From Impatiens glandulifera (Eukaryota; Streptophyta; Magnoliopsida; Ericales; Balsaminaceae): a stretch of 64,000 nucleotides of DNA. This document shows positions 1 through 13,846 of this stretch, piece by piece. The DNA lies in NCBI RefSeq assembly GCF_907164915.1, contig NC_061863.1:28067710-28131709 (forward strand), read 5' to 3'. The position numbers and the translations under genes are program-made. The notes beneath the pieces were generated by a model. The model worked only from the letters and a program-made list of their open reading frames with translations, was not told the origin of the DNA and searched no databases. Position 1 is the stretch's first letter; every line of letters starts with the position of its first letter.

Positions 1-775
1 ATTCTCACATAAATTGCAATACACTTCACAAATGCACACTTAAACTTGTAATCTTTTAGAGAGATAATGACTTTTGATCACTTTGTAACTTCGTAACTTG
101 TTCGCTCTATGTGTGTGTCTTCTTGCTTCTTCAACTTCTCCTTTTATAGGTGAAATGTGTCAACGGTCACATTTCTTCAACGGATACCTTCAAGACAATC
201 CTTGCATCTGATTGGTTGAGCAGATGATCAGCATAGCATTAAATGCGTTTAAGACATGAATCAGACCGACTTTATTTGTCTTTGCATGATTATAGAAACT
301 GTCGGTTGGACAGTTGCCTGCACATGTGAAGTTGCTCATTTGACTTATACCAAAATGGTAACTTTTCTTCAGGCAATCTTCTGCAGTCTGCATCGTATCA
401 TCAGACTTGTATGAATATGGTAATGTTACAGTCTGATCCTTTGATGTAATCTTGTGCATATACTCAAAGTATTTGTTTGCACCAATTTGTACATTGTTCT
501 CAATTTGATATCCTTGTCTTCTTTTTCTAAATAGTCTTCTCGTTGAATTTGGATTGTATTCTTCACTTCAACTGATTATGTTTACAGGTTGTTCAGTTCA
601 ACCGGATAGCTTCATGTTTTAGATATGTCATTTGCTTCTTCTAGCCGGCTTGATTTCTTGATCGGTTGGAGTTCTTGACCGTTCCTTCCTGCACAATGAG
701 TTTGTTTTGTTAAGTTCTTATTGACCGGTTAAATTTATCTAATATTTCGATCGGACTTGATTGAGCATGTTTGGG
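1..775 (-). repeat. LTR fragment, copia (CCGGT-rich SIRE-like family), cut by window edge
   Basis: On the minus strand this matches the first part of the complete solo LTR at 25952-27110: both contain a shared stretch reading ACAAAC...TTGTGCAGGAA (near 705 here, near 25995 there), then CCGGT-rich sequence. Both then have a dyad with arms GAAATGTG and CACATTTC directly before a CCTATAAA TATA box (near 140-150 here). The rest of the LTR lies outside the window. The left limit is the window edge; the right limit near 775 is approximate. The open frame at 190-459 is not a gene. Confidence 0.7.
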
Positions 776-1225
776 GGCGTTACTAGAATTAGTAACAAAA
801 TATGATTTAGTAGTGTATTTTTTCCATGTATTATTGTGATTTAGTTTAACATTTTACTCGTTTTTCATTTCTTAATTAAAATTTTTTATTTTTCAAAATT
901 TTATACACAAATTATTGACAATTTAATGTCCTAAATTATTTTTAATATAATTTATAAATATTAGTTTTATTTATTTAAACAAATTAATATAATTAAAAAT
1001 AAACAAGATTTACTTAAATTATTGAATTAAAAAATATTGTATGAATTAAATGATGTGAATGGTGGGACTTGAAATAGTAACAATTGTACTTGAGATGGTT
1101 GGAAAATAAAAGTATAAATTGATAAGTATAATTTACTTTTGATGTGGCCGATGATGTGACACATATTTATACCTATGTATGGTATAGTAATGGTCTAATC
1201 AAACACTTTCGTGTAACATAAAGAT
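776..1225. other. AT-rich intergenic DNA, no gene seen
   Basis: Very AT-rich with no long open frame and no recognised repeat. A short perfect hairpin (GTTACTA/TAGTAAC) lies near 780-800. Confidence 0.6.
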
Positions 1226-1228
1226 TTA

Positions 1229-2236
1229 GGGCTAGTATCATCCAGCTTATTCTCAGCTTTTTTACGCCAGCTTATCCAGCTTATTCTCAGGTAAATTTAA
1301 TATGATCTTAACTTATTTAAATGTTAAGCTTGAGTATGTTCCCTCAGCTTATTTATTTATTTATATTTATAATATTATTTAATAATTAATATTATATATA
1401 TAATGATATATATATATATTAATTAAATTTTAAATATTAATATATGATTTAAATTAAAAAATAAAATATATTTCAAAATATATTTTAAAATAAATTATAT
1501 TAATATATTAATTTTTATAAATTTTTTTTATTAATATATAATTTTAAATATTAATAAATGACTTAAATTAAAAAATAATATATTCTAAAATAAATGATGA
1601 AAAAAATAATTTATTATTATATATATTTTTCATATTTCCACACTCTCCATCGTCCATTTATTTTCGAGGTCTCTCACCCTATTCGTATTATAATTTATTT
1701 CAATTGTAATTCGATACTTTTGGATAATTAAGACTAGTTTAATTTCTAAAACTATAATTTATAAATAAAAAAAATTATAATTTATTTATATTTTATATTT
1801 TACTTAATTATTTTATATATTTAGATACATATGTTATAAATAATAAATAAAAATATATTTGAATGTATGTTTTTTATTATAATAATTTTATATAAATATA
1901 TAAAATATTATAAATATATGGAATAGATGAGAGAGAGATTAAATTGATGAGAGAGAACGAATAAAATGATTAAAAATGAATGAAATAAATGAAAGAGAAT
2001 AATAAAAAAATATTTAAAATTGATGAGAGAGAAAAACACTGAAATTATAATCTTAAACGCTGAGATTATAATCTTAAACACTGAGGAGGGAGATAAAGAG
2101 AAAATTGAATTTAAACGCAAAAGTGTGTTTGATTATAATTTTTTGCGTGAGCTTATTACGCAAAGTTACTGTAGCAACTTATTACATAAACGCTCAAACT
2201 CAACTTATAAACTTATAACGCTGATCAAACAAGACC
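1229..2236. mobile_element. Tourist/PIF-Harbinger-like non-autonomous element
   Basis: Flanked by TTA on both sides (1226-1228 and 2237-2239), the usual 3-bp target duplication of PIF/Harbinger. The left end GGGCTAGTATCATCCAGC and the reverse complement of the right end, GGTCTTGTTTGATCAGC, agree at about 70% of positions. The inside is AT-rich and non-coding; open frames at 1908-2120 and 2020-2289 have simple-sequence composition. It lies 0.7 kb beyond the ABC1K1 stop codon. The diverged ends make this moderately sure only. Confidence 0.5.
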
Positions 2237-2239
2237 TTA

Positions 2240-2972
2240 ATATTATATCCTCTGCCAGTCATAATTTGAAATTTATCTTAAACATTTAATAGAGTGATAC
2301 ATCTCTTATGATGATTTACCTAGTTATTCATTCACATATTTCTTTCTTTTTTATCCTTACAATTAAGGAACGAGAATCACGATTCTGAGTGATCTATATT
2401 TAATATGTTAACATAAATGATAATGATCTAAAAAAAAATATAAATTATGATTTATACAAAAAAATATATATTATTTAAAATTAGCTTGATACCAAATAAA
2501 ACAAAATTCACACAACCCTGCGTGATCCAAAAAATAATTTTGTATACCAAACAAAATAAAGAAGTAAAAAAAAAATTTCTACATAATGATCCAAAACACA
2601 AACTTCTCCCAAACAAGAACAAAATTCATTTTCAATTGTCACATGCTTATTGTTTTATTATTATACTACTATTAACAATTTTATAAATAATGAGAAAAAG
2701 TTTTCATAGGAAAACAATAGATTCTAAGACAGAAATATCAATACATATAAATTAATGATTGCACAATTTCCAAAATCAATATTAGAAGATTAATAACTAT
2801 ATATAGTATGAATTAATAGCTATATAAGATTAAGCCAACAAGATTACAGAGCAAAGAATGATTATATATGACAGGATATGACACATTTTTTTTTATCTTT
2901 GAAGACTTTTTTTCCTATATAATCTACATTTTGTATTTTGTACAAATCTCTTCTATAATATTTTTATTTAGA
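2240..2972. other. 3' flank of ABC1K1, no separate gene
   Basis: AT-rich sequence. On the minus strand an AATAAA (2963-2968) lies a few bases after the ABC1K1 stop, but that may be too close to serve as the polyadenylation signal. The 79-residue frame at 2447-2686 is Lys/Asn/Ile-rich and not gene-like. Confidence 0.5.
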
Positions 2973-5900
2973 TTACCTATCAGACAAGACGGAGTTGGTC
3001 CAGGAAAGCATCGCATCTCTTGCAAAAGAGGGTAAATCTGCAGCACAAGGTTTTGTAAGTAGGGATAATTAGATGAAGATGAGGCAAAAAGTTGAAGAAG
3101 AATTAATATTTTCTCTACCGATGCGAATTTCGAGTTAGATTTTTTACTAAATATATATTATTCATACATACCTCGTGCTACCTCAAAAGCAACTGATGGC
3201 ATATCTATCTGATCCTCCACAAGTCGATACACATCAAGGAGCTGTTGTTGTTCATCATTAAGAAGATAAAACAATCTCATATTTTTTATATTGTCATCCA
3301 TCATCAATAATTAATTATTTACCTCTTGAATGTGAAGTTTGGAATCTTCCGTTAAAGCAAGAAGTAGTTGCTTGCGGATTCCTTCATCTACTAGGAATAG
3401 TCGAGCCCCATCCTTTATCGTATCTGTCAGGTCCAATTTTCTCTCAATCTGCACCGGTCGTGTTGCTGAACTTTCACTAAATCACACAACACAATAAGAA
3501 AACAACAGTCAGAGACAATATATTAAATCCTGTTTATGATATGATAGTTTGTTGTCAACCAAAACAACATTATGAAATATCTTTTCGTACATGTTCCCAT
3601 TGACAGCAGGATTGTTACTCATCTTTGTCACGTTTTCCTTAGCTAGAACTATTAAATTCTCCAGGCGTTTCCACTGGAAAACACCATCTTTAAATAATAC
3701 CTGACATCAAAATAATGAGCTTTGGTCAGTCAGTGTAAGATTTGAGAATAAATGAAGCACCAACCCATTTAGAACTTGTTTGATGTATTTCAAAAAGGAA
3801 AAAAAACCATAGTTTGGTTAAAAAGTGGATTTGGGTTAGATGAAATTAATATTTTAAAAAAATAAAGTAAAGATATTTTAGTTGATGATTTGCAATTTAA
3901 GGGGTTATCAAATAAGGCTCAATCATCATGTTTTCAAGGTCTATCTTTCTTTTTTTTAGAATTAAAGGAGAACTAGCATGACACCCACAGACATGGTTCC
4001 CGGCTTAAAAACCTTTTCAAGGTCTGTCTTTCAAATGGACAAAACCAGAATATTAAAAAATAATCAATTATGGTCCTCTTCCTTAAATGCATTTGTTAAG
4101 TTTTTAAACAATATTGACATGGTATACATCTTATCAGACACATTAATATATTATAAAGTATTTTTTTTGGTAAAGAACATTACAGTTCCTCAAAAGAATC
4201 CAATTACAAAGAATCCAATTTATAAACGAGCAGTGAACAGATAATAATAATACATAACTGAACATACTTGGGTTCCTTCCTACCTGTATGAGACGTTCAC
4301 GTAAGGCAGGGTTTGGATCTGTGAGAAGTCTTTTGGCCACATATGGATAAGCAACCTAACAAACACGGTCATCTTTTAGTATAAGAGTATTAACTAGTTA
4401 ATGCAATAAGGACATCTATAAATGAGAAAACATGGCTATAACATGTGAAAGAAAACAAATAACTAAAGATAATACTTGAAAAGAAAAAAAGAAAAGTTCT
4501 TCACATGGTTTGATTCTTGCATTAAATCAGAAACTTCTCAACGATAAAAATGTTTCAACTTCAAATATAACAAGTAATTATTCATCAATTTGCTTCACTA
4601 AGAATTTAATATTTGAACAAATAAAGATGATTGGGATGAAATGATTATGATTGAGATCTTATGGAGAAAATAACTATTTATTATATACAAACAAAAAGTA
4701 AATAACTTACGGTTTTAATTCTCTGTTTCTCAGATATTGCTACATCACTTTGAGTGCATATATATATGCTAGAATCTCTAATGTATCCCTAATATCTTAC
4801 AATCAATCAATCTAATTAATTATGGTAATAATCATTCTATCCATAATCAATTAAGACCTAAGTCTATCTCAGCCTAATATTCCTTATTTGGGGAAATCTT
4901 GAGACCTGGAGAAGTAAGAAACTCAAATGAAATGTGAATAACCTGTCCCCTATCTTTAAAAGAAGGAAGCCGTTGTTTCTAGAAGTAGTGTTGAATCCGA
5001 GTTGATAACATTATCATATGAAAAATTAGTTAATTCAATGGATAAATGTTAATTTTTAGTATTTTTCTCTAACTACTTCTATTTATCTTAGTAAAATAGT
5101 TACTCATTTGTAGGAAGATTAGTATATCCTCAAAGATGTAACTTATACTTAAACAAACCCTACTGGGGAATAAGATTATAGCAATTTTTCTCTTAAAGTT
5201 GTTTCAACAGTATCTTATATTTTGTCTTACACAAAATGAGAAGAAGGTTGCTATTCAATACACAAATAAAACTCCCATAAATCAAATCAAATACAACTGT
5301 TCTAATCGTGACAAGGAAACAAGAAGCATCACCTCAAGAAATTTGAAATTTGGTTCCAGGGTGAGACAAATTCCCTCTTGAGTCAGTAATGAACGAATTA
5401 CCAGAGAAAATCTCTCTGGGATTCTGATGGGATACTGGTAAACCAGTTGGTTAAACTTTCCTGCAACACGTGTAGTAAAATTCGGGAAGATAATATAGAA
5501 AGAAATGATTTTTATATGAAAAGAAAGAAAATGTATTGATTCACATAAGATTAGCCTGCTTGTCCCTGGAGGGACTCATTGGGAACAAAATGTGCTACTC
5601 ACAAGAAACATCAGAGTATAAATGTTACTTTTATGGAAAAAGTTCAGAAGGCTGAATTATAAGAAAGCTTGAGAAAATGTTTAAACTATAGACTCTTAAA
5701 AGTTCTGCAATATGAGTGCTCAAGATAAAATACTTCAAAGTAATGTCATAATTATATCTCAAAATTATGACATTTTCTGCTTAGTAAAATATATCAAGAT
5801 CAAGCATTCCAAAATTACAATATAAAGAGATTCAATGTATACATGGTTGCAAATTACAACTTTTACCAGAGAACTTATAACATCATAGTGATATTGTCAT

Positions 5901-8900
5901 AAGCCAATCCATGAAAATTTGGCTGTTTATTAAAAAGGCACCAAAAAAGGCATTGCATAAATTCTTAAGTCTACAGTAATGATAATTTGACTTTAGTAGC
6001 AATTTGGAAAAACTAAGGTTAAAGTTGATTATCATCCATGGTACATGATGACAGAAAATATTACAACTAAAATATAATTTCCTTTCTGGGACCATTTTTT
6101 TTCTGGAGGAGGCAAGCACGTCAACCCACAACCATGACCCCCCATTTAAGTCAGGGTGTATCGGGTGAGAATCGAACCTCAGACCTCTACCTTTTAGGTA
6201 AAGACACATTACAATTGAAGTTAACTTCAAGATAGAGAGTCTTGTAGAGCATGTTCCCAAAGATGTATGGTTTAAAACCCCCAAAACTATAGAATGATTG
6301 TTTAAAGATTGACATTTCCACTAACATTACTATATGTGCTGGTCAGGATATAACTTACTATACATGTTTATTTTTATCTTCATTATTTAAATTATTTCCT
6401 TCTCTCTTTCTTTTGTTCTTGAGGTATTGACTGAAAACTCAAGAGTCTGGAAGTGGGAGAACAGTCTATGTATTGTAGAATATTCGGATACAAATAGATT
6501 AGCATTATGCTTTAAATGTATTCAGATAATGGAGAATTATCGAAAATAATTAGGTCTGTTTATGTAACCCACAATTTGTACCTAAAGAAGGTTCTGTATG
6601 TCCAGCAGTTGGATTGTAACTTATTGTCAATAAGAAAGTTGATTCGGGGGAATAAAGAATTTGGTTAAATTACAGGTTGGAATTGTAATTGGAAAGTGGG
6701 AATAAAAGTGCATCTATGTTATACCTTCCTTGAAGACAAAGAAGATTTGAAGAAGGGAGTATTGATGCTAGAGGGGTTTGTGGTTAATTCCGTTATTAGG
6801 GGATTACTATAAATAAGGCATGATGGCACCAAAGAGAGGCATAAAATTGATTTATGGAAATTCTATCTCTTTCTTCAAGGATTATCTCTTCTCATCTAGT
6901 GTTTTCTCTCTTTCTCATATGTAGAATTCTTACATTGCTATAAGTGATGTTAGAGCTCTTTTATCTTCTTATCTCAACTCCCTTTTCTCATCCAAACCCA
7001 GATCCAAGCCCAAAAAGTATTTCCAAATGATCCATTGTACTTTCCAATTGAAAGGTTTGAAGCCTAAATTCTAATTCAAGACTTATCGGGCAGCTTCACA
7101 ACATGTGTGTCTGTGTGTGAGAGAGAGTTTTATATTCTTTAATCAAACTAGAATAGGTGCAAACATCAAAAGCATTGTAAATTGTGGAAGTTTGCTATTA
7201 TGGGGCACAAATTGAGTCCCACAAGGAAAATACAATAACTATTATACATACCTGTAACAGATCTGAAGTTGAAGTCTGAGAGTCCTTTACCGGCAGAGTT
7301 CTGCCAAATTGCTTCTAGAGCAGGAACAATGGGGGAAACATCTGTTCCACGGGCAAGGAAACCAAGTCTGGTGAAATCATTTGCCATCTCAAAATAGTCT
7401 TCATTCACAGCATGGACTACAGCGTCTATCAGAATTTGTTTGTTTAGCTGATGAGGGGAAAAAGTAGTAGATTATCAGCTTACATCCTTGGGACTAAAAT
7501 CCAATGAATGAAGTAGCAAAAGAAAAACTGTCCAAAAGTAAAATATTATCTAAATTATTTCTTTTGTTACAGAAGATTATGCAATAATCAAGATATCCAA
7601 AAAGACATAAATGATTGTGTATAAAGAGGCCAAATAAATAAATGGCAGAAAATTTGGAACAAAAAGGAGATGGCAGAAAATTTGGAACAAAAAGGAGATG
7701 GCAGACACATAGGACTCTTTCCTCTAAGGGAGAATTATGTTTCCTTGTTGTCTTTTGTTAAACTAAAGAAGAAGTTTATGAAAACAAACTTCATGAAGAA
7801 AGTAAGTATAATTATAGGCAACACATGTTGCGACAAGATTAATCAACAATCATAGAGATATCTTCTTTTTTTTGTTTTGTGAATAAAGGGGAACTAGCAT
7901 GATACCCCGCTTAAACTCAAACCCGTGACTTAGTCTCTTAAGCCGACCCTTACCTGGACTACCTTGGTGGGATACAATCATAGAAATATATAGAAATGGC
8001 AGATATGAGAAAGATACATACACCATGTGTAGTGTCCTATAAACCTAACAAAACAACTATATTATTTTACAACAAACCTAAGCAGATATTAGATCATTTA
8101 TACAAAATCTGAGGTGGGCATATATGTGAAAATGAAGACATTCAAAATAGAAGTAAAGATATAGAGCAAGCTCAATTGCTTGATGAAAGTGACTTGATAT
8201 TAAAAGTGATATTGCAGAACAAAACATTGATGGAAGTGCCTTGATGAGCATATAAAGAACTATTTTTGAAGGCCTTCAAAGATATTATCAAGAACTGTAG
8301 GCACTACATAGATTCTTAGCGTTTCATTCAAGTTTTTTACTAGTTTACAAAATATCTCAGAGATTCAAATAATTTCAAATTTTTAGTATATTTCTCCAAG
8401 ACTCAGAATTATCCAAAACAGGCAGTACAGTCACATTGATGTCCCAGTAACACAAGTTGGTAATAAGCACTGTCAAAGAGAATCCATCCTGTTTGCATTT
8501 TGTTGTCACAAAACCTACCTTTACCCAAGCCTCTATTGTACCCAATGTGGTTTGGTAAACTAGGATGAAAACCAGCCCCTCTCATCTTACAACATTTGTT
8601 ACTAGCAGGATTCAAAAACAAACATGTTCATTGTGTTCTCTTTCAATTGGGGTATCCCTCAAGGTTCAATGCCCTTTCAATACAAATAAAATAAGCATCA
8701 AATTGACAAATGGTGACAACAAGTAAATAGTGGTTGCAATTTAAAATAGAAAGTAAAACATCACAAAGAGGAGACAGCAAGGTCAATTATTGCTACAAGC
8801 ACCATGTTTGCTAAGCCTGTATGCATGTTTACCTGACTAAGCACAGCCACATTACCAAAGTCTACATATGCTATTCGTCCATCTCGCATAGCAAAGATAT

Positions 8901-11900
8901 TGCCAGGGTGTGGGTCTCCATGAAACAACCCAAATTCTAGTAACTGGCGGAGGGCAGCACTAACTCCAACAGTCAAGAATCCATTCATATCAATCCCTGC
9001 TTCCTTGATTGCCTAAAGACAAATGCAAAAGAATAATACATTCAGCATGTGAAAAAGAAAACATCAACTGATATATTATTGCATATTGTTAGAGGTTTTC
9101 TTTTATGGTCTCCAGTTTATTAGCATCTAGACTTACAATTATACAGAATTGCTTTGTATAGACTCTTAAGGTTAAAAGCTTCTTGGTTTGAAACTAAATC
9201 CATAAGAGTTTTATATAAATTCGAAGTTTCATTTCTCTCTCATAACAATAGTTACATTTTATGTCATCCACTTATATTTTAAGACAATTAACCATATATA
9301 AATTTCTTCAATTATTATTTCAAGTGTTTGAGTATGTTATGACTATTTCTCAGAGTCATATGCATATTACAGCCAAGCATACAAACTAAAAGTTCAAATG
9401 AAAATAATATGACATAAATGACAAGGTAGATATGATTCCATCAAGGACTCCTGACAAATAAGTAGAAGACAACTTTCTTTCTTCCGCTGCTTTGACTTTT
9501 ATTTTTTCCATGATCTATGTAATATTCTAAATCAAAGTTACCAGGGAAAAGATCTATGTGCATACTTCAAATTTAGGGGGAGTGTTGTTTTAGCTTATAT
9601 TGCATGTAAAAACTATTAAGCTTCTTTCTCGTATAAATAGGATTTTGCTTCTTGAATTGGAAATGTAAATTTTGCTACTTATTCTATCTGCTTCGCATAC
9701 AACCTGAGGATTGGTGCATCGTATACCATCAATCCACTCCATCACCAAAACACGTGAACCCGAAAGCTGCTTGTAAACTCGAGGAATCTTTACAGTGGGA
9801 TCATCTTTGAAGTTCTCCAGAAAATCCTCAATGTTAAGAGCTTCCTGGAAAAAATAAATTATCTAACCTTCAGAGTTGACATTTGTGAGCATTTTTTAGA
9901 AAGTTGATTCTGTCCTTGTTTGATGTGGATTATTTTGATTAAATCCAAATAAATCAACATCACATCACTAATCACTTCTTCCATTAAATCATTAATTATA
10001 ATACAAAAATACCCTTACTTTATTCTTTATGAACATTTTAAAATATAAAACACTAAGAATATATTGGTTATTGAACCAAATAATTTACTTTCTCATCAAA
10101 CGAGATTTCTCTGACCAACAGTTTATTTTCAAAATAAACCCAGAACAAGCAAAACTTCTCTTCTTTTTCAAAAGGAAGATATGAAGTTGGAAACCAACAT
10201 TTTTTACTCTTACTCCATATGCAATTGGATCTCATCCATGCTAACATCTTGAGCAACCAGATTATAAAATGAGCATTATGTGTCACTGGTTCCTTTGAAG
10301 TCATTTGAAGGAAATTTACTTTGGACTTTTAGATATATGGATGATACTTTATTAAATATCATCCCCAATCCATAAAACACAGTGATTTTTTTTTTTATAA
10401 ATGTCAACCATGCATCAACAACATAATCTGCTTTTAGACCATATCTTTCTTATTGAAAATAAAAAGTATGTGATGGGTCATACCAAGTTATAGTCCAGCT
10501 CCTCCAAAAGCTTTTCACCGAATTCATCAACTATGAGCTCTGCATTGCATCCCAATTTCTGCATACTGATTCCATTCAAGAATGAAGCAAGGTTACGGAA
10601 AAGGAAGAGGTCTCTATAGATGATGGGTTCTATCCCAGGCCTTTGCACCTAACACAAAATATTCCATTAGGCACATGCTTAACCAAAATGCAAGATGGGA
10701 ATGCAAAAGCCAAAACATGGAAAAGAGTCTATACTACTAAATAGGAACATTTATGACAAGCATACAGGGGGTTATGCTTAACCCCATGCTCTGGAATTAA
10801 AGATATGGAGTATTGGAGTTACACAAGGATTAACCAAATGTCAAATGAGTTGCCTTGGGGAAATAATTAGTCAAAAGAAAATACTTGCTGATAAAACATG
10901 TTTCCTCAATACTGAATCCAAATTCTCATAAAATAGCTCACATCTTTCAGCTGAATTTATAAGACTTTCACACACTTTACTCCCCTTAGCATATCATCAA
11001 CCTAACAAGGAAGGGAAGCCCAGGGAAGTTATGCAAATAATTCCAAGATTCCTTCTTTTCAGCGTACAAGTTTCCCAAAATGTTTTCTTGCTCGTGTTTT
11101 CTTATAACATATGGATAGATTACAAGCACACTACATCGGTCTCTAGGTAAGGAAATGAGTCTCCCCCACATCACCATATGTTAACTACAATCACAAAGTA
11201 GAACAAATCAGATCATTCTGGAAATTTAAGGTTTTACATACAACCTTAATAGCAACATCTTCCCCAGAGGCCCGAAGAGTAGCTCTGTATACTTGACCCA
11301 AACTTGCAGCAGCTATTGTCTCCGAAGAAATCATGCTGAAAACATCTTCAAGTGGCTGACCCAATTCCTCTTCGATTATTTTGAATGCAACCTAAATCAT
11401 TGTTTAGCCAGTGATTGAACTAAATGAATAGTGTTCCAGTATAAAATTTAGAGTTGGCTTTATCGTGTAATGACTACATTTTACTACCTGATTTGGGAAA
11501 GAAGGAACATCATCCTGGAGAATACAAAGTTCGTTCATATAATCTTCCCTAATAATGTCAGGTCTATTAGCAAGAACCTGCCAAAATATGTTCAGAGGAG
11601 AAGATCAAATTGCTATAAAGAGAAGAATGTTAAAGCAAGTTGCTTTTGACACACCTGAAATCTGAAAAAAAAAGCATCAGCTGTAAAATATAGTTTTTCA
11701 ATGGGAAGGATCTCCCATATATCCAATACTACACCATGAAGACTTGAATATAAATCCCCAAAATTAAATTAAATAAATCTTGTGAAGCTGATCAACCCAG
11801 AATTGAGAATGACTGATCACAACAATAAGGTTACTAGGGGATTGATTCATTTCAGTTTATTTCAAAATAGACAGTAACTTTTTGGGAAAAAAATCTTGTT

Positions 11901-13430
11901 TAATGAAACGTGGATTATTTGAGATAGTATTTAATATTTTAAAATGTTATAAAGAATAATAGGACATTTTGGTATTTTAGTTAATAATTTGATGGAAGAA
12001 GTGGTTGATGATGGGATATGGTTTATATGAATTTAAACAAAACAATCCACATCAAACAAGGATGTTGGTTTCGCAGAAAAGTAACCAACTTAACTTAATC
12101 ACTAATCAAACATGTCATAGTGGTTCAACTTGCCCACTTCATTAAAAACCTATCAAACATGTTTTTTTATTTCTTGAGAGTATATCACCATCGCTTCTTC
12201 CCATAGAAGAACTACAGATTGTTCTTTCTTTTTTATAAGGCTGATTTGGCAGTCAAGTCGATTTTCATCAGCACAAGTAAATCTCAAATCTTTAATGGAA
12301 TGAGGGAAATTAGCAACTACGACAAGCATTTATCAAAACTATAGTGAGTTATTGGAGATTTCATCCAGTTAAGCAATAACTATTACAAAAGAGAATGCCT
12401 TCCACAGTTTCAAATTGCATTAAATAGATACCTGGACAAGAGAAAGCGGGTCAATTTACCTGTCCAGCCTTGATAAAAGACGGTCCTAAATCACACAAAA
12501 GATTTCTAAGTTGTCGGGCACGATCAGGGACCACTTCTTGATCACGACCCACTATGAAATCGTACACTAAGGTAGACCAGTAAAATCCCAAGTTAAACAC
12601 AATCTCTGTTCCCCTGCCAATGAGAGACAGAATGGCTCCTCTAGATTCCAGCACCTTATCCCTCACCTAATTTTGCACAAACAGTGACAACAAGTAAACA
12701 CATTACATGGAGATCATGAACAAATACAACTAATTTTTTGCAGGAAAAATATATATGCTAATGAAGAAGTCCCTTGGCACACCAATTGGAGTATTTTGCT
12801 CATAACAACTTCTAAATTAAGATTCATTATTGGCATGCACTGCCTCAATTCCTGGGTAACACGCCATTTAACAAGGATATATCATATATTTTTGCATGAT
12901 ATATGAAGTTCAATAATTGTGTGAATATTAGATTATCAGAAGCGAAACCCTGAAGGTAATCAATCTATTTGCTAAATGGAGGAGAAAGAATTGAGAACTA
13001 CCGCCTTGGGGCTATATTTGCGGAAGGGAACACAAACACCACGCTCTATATCAAGCAGTTCAAGGGCGCTTGAAGCAGGAAGGTTACTCAATTCTAGGGC
13101 GGTTTCGCTGCTCGCGACAGCATTAATTGATGTCCTGCTCTTGAGACCGCGATTGATGTTTGGGAAATCAATGGTACCCACTAAATTGGAAACTGGTGAG
13201 GACCTTGGAGAGAGTTTCAACTTCTTTGTCCGCGTCCTTGCATCAGATTTAGGAGAATTCCAGTAAGCTGCTGCTGCAAATGGTGGAATATAATAAATGT
13301 GATTGAAATTGGAGAAGGATGGTGAAGAAGGGGATGATATGCGGCCGGAACACAAGAGTGGTTCCATATTCCGTTCGATTGAATGGAGATAGTCCAGAGG
13401 CCGCTCAAGAGAAGGAAAGGAGCTGATCAA
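2973..13430 (-). CDS. ABC1K1: ABC1K1/PGR6, plastoglobule ABC1-like (UbiB-type) atypical protein kinase
   Basis: I placed 14 coding exons by reading frame and GT-AG borders: 13430-13002, 12666-12460, 11577-11488, 11391-11245, 10648-10484, 9844-9704, 9012-8833, 7447-7252, 5460-5333, 4355-4284, 3700-3591, 3476-3323, 3241-3172, 3037-2973. They total 2154 bp (717 residues plus stop) and stay in frame throughout. Motifs: KAGQ (about 209-212), Ala-rich loop AAAS (269-272), catalytic Lys in VAIK (291), ELDY (from about 341), HGDPHPGN (424-431) and DFG (444-446). The order and wording match Arabidopsis ABC1K1 (PGR6, At4g31390) as I know it, including the C-terminal SVLSDR. The family acts in plastoglobules on plastoquinone and tocopherol metabolism and high-light tolerance. 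The N-terminus is Ser/Pro-rich like a plastid transit peptide. A second ATG at 13367 gives 696 residues, nearer to the Arabidopsis length, and may be the real start. No stop or frameshift was seen, so it is probably functional. Confidence 0.93.
3774..3925. mobile_element. Small MITE-like insertion in an ABC1K1 intron
   Basis: Starts with ACTTGTTTGATG and ends with a rough inverted copy (TTATCAAATAAGG). The inside is AT-rich and non-coding. It resembles the MITEs at 9912-10107 and 11890-12064. Borders are approximate. Confidence 0.4.
3949..4040 (-). mobile_element. SINE-like fragment in an ABC1K1 intron
   Basis: Contains GGAGAACTAGCATGACACCC next to a T-rich tract. A second copy of the same family (GGGGAACTAGCATGATACCC) is at 7866-7985. 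Read on the minus strand both end in an A-rich tail, as SINEs do. Confidence 0.4.
6095..6255 (-). mobile_element. tRNA-derived SINE in ABC1K1 intron 8
   Basis: On the minus strand there is a pol III B-box-like GGTTCGATTC, preceded by an A-box-like stretch (CCTAAAAGGTAGAGG). A run of eight A follows at the 3' end (T8 at 6095-6102 on the plus strand). That is the layout of a plant tRNA-derived SINE. Target duplications were not resolved. Confidence 0.5.
7866..7985 (-). mobile_element. SINE-like fragment in ABC1K1 intron 7
   Basis: Second copy of the family at 3949-4040. On the minus strand it carries a degenerate B box (GGGTTTGAG), then the CATGCTAGTTCCCC stretch, then an A-rich tail. Confidence 0.45.
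9912..10107. mobile_element. MITE in ABC1K1 intron 5
   Basis: Left end CTTGTTTGATGTGGATTATT, right end a rough inverted copy around CATCAAACGAG. The inside is AT-rich and matches the reverse complement of 11890-12064 over more than 100 bp, including the shared word AACATTTTAAAATAT. Confidence 0.5.
11890..12064. mobile_element. MITE in ABC1K1 intron 2
   Basis: The ends are inverted copies: ATCTTGTTTAATGAAACGTG on the left and, on the minus strand, CCTTGTTTGATGTGGATTG on the right. Non-coding, same family as 9912-10107 in opposite orientation. Confidence 0.55.
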
Positions 13431-13833
13431 TTAAAGGTTTGGTGGGAGAGAGAGAGAGATAAACTTCGATGTCGTCACCAAAAATGTCAGTTGATTGGCG
13501 CTAATTCCTCCTAGTGTTTACACCGAATGGATGATTCTGGCTGCTCACGCAACTGACACAAATGCAACAAGTGTGTGTGAATGTGAGAGAAAATAGATAA
13601 ATCTTAAGTTTAATTCCAATCAATTTGCAGAAACAAAAACTCTTAATATATATTAATAAAAATAAATAAATTTGATAGAAAAAGTTAATTAGAATTTGTT
13701 TTTTTTCAGTAAATTGATTTTTTTTAAAACTATTTGAATCATTTATCTTATTTGGTTACTTTTTAAAAGTGATTATAATTTTGAATAGATAATAACTAAA
13801 TATTAATTTTAAATATCTCACTTTATATTATAT
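13431..13833 (-). promoter_or_regulatory. Probable ABC1K1 leader and proximal promoter
   Basis: Directly upstream of the ABC1K1 start codon. A CT-rich stretch on the minus strand (GA repeat at 13446-13461 on the plus strand) looks like a plant 5' leader. I see no clear TATA box, which is common for plastid-protein genes. Beyond 13600 the sequence becomes AT-rich. Confidence 0.4.
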
Positions 13834-13846
13834 TAAGAGTATACAT

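Noticed and set aside
8409..8621. 70-residue frame, and others such as 10068-10304 and 5883-6284, in ABC1K1 introns
   Set aside because: They lie between well-defined exons and have no recognised relatives.
12976..13266. 96-residue open frame on the plus strand
   Set aside because: It is the antisense of ABC1K1 exon 1, which is supported by homology and splicing.
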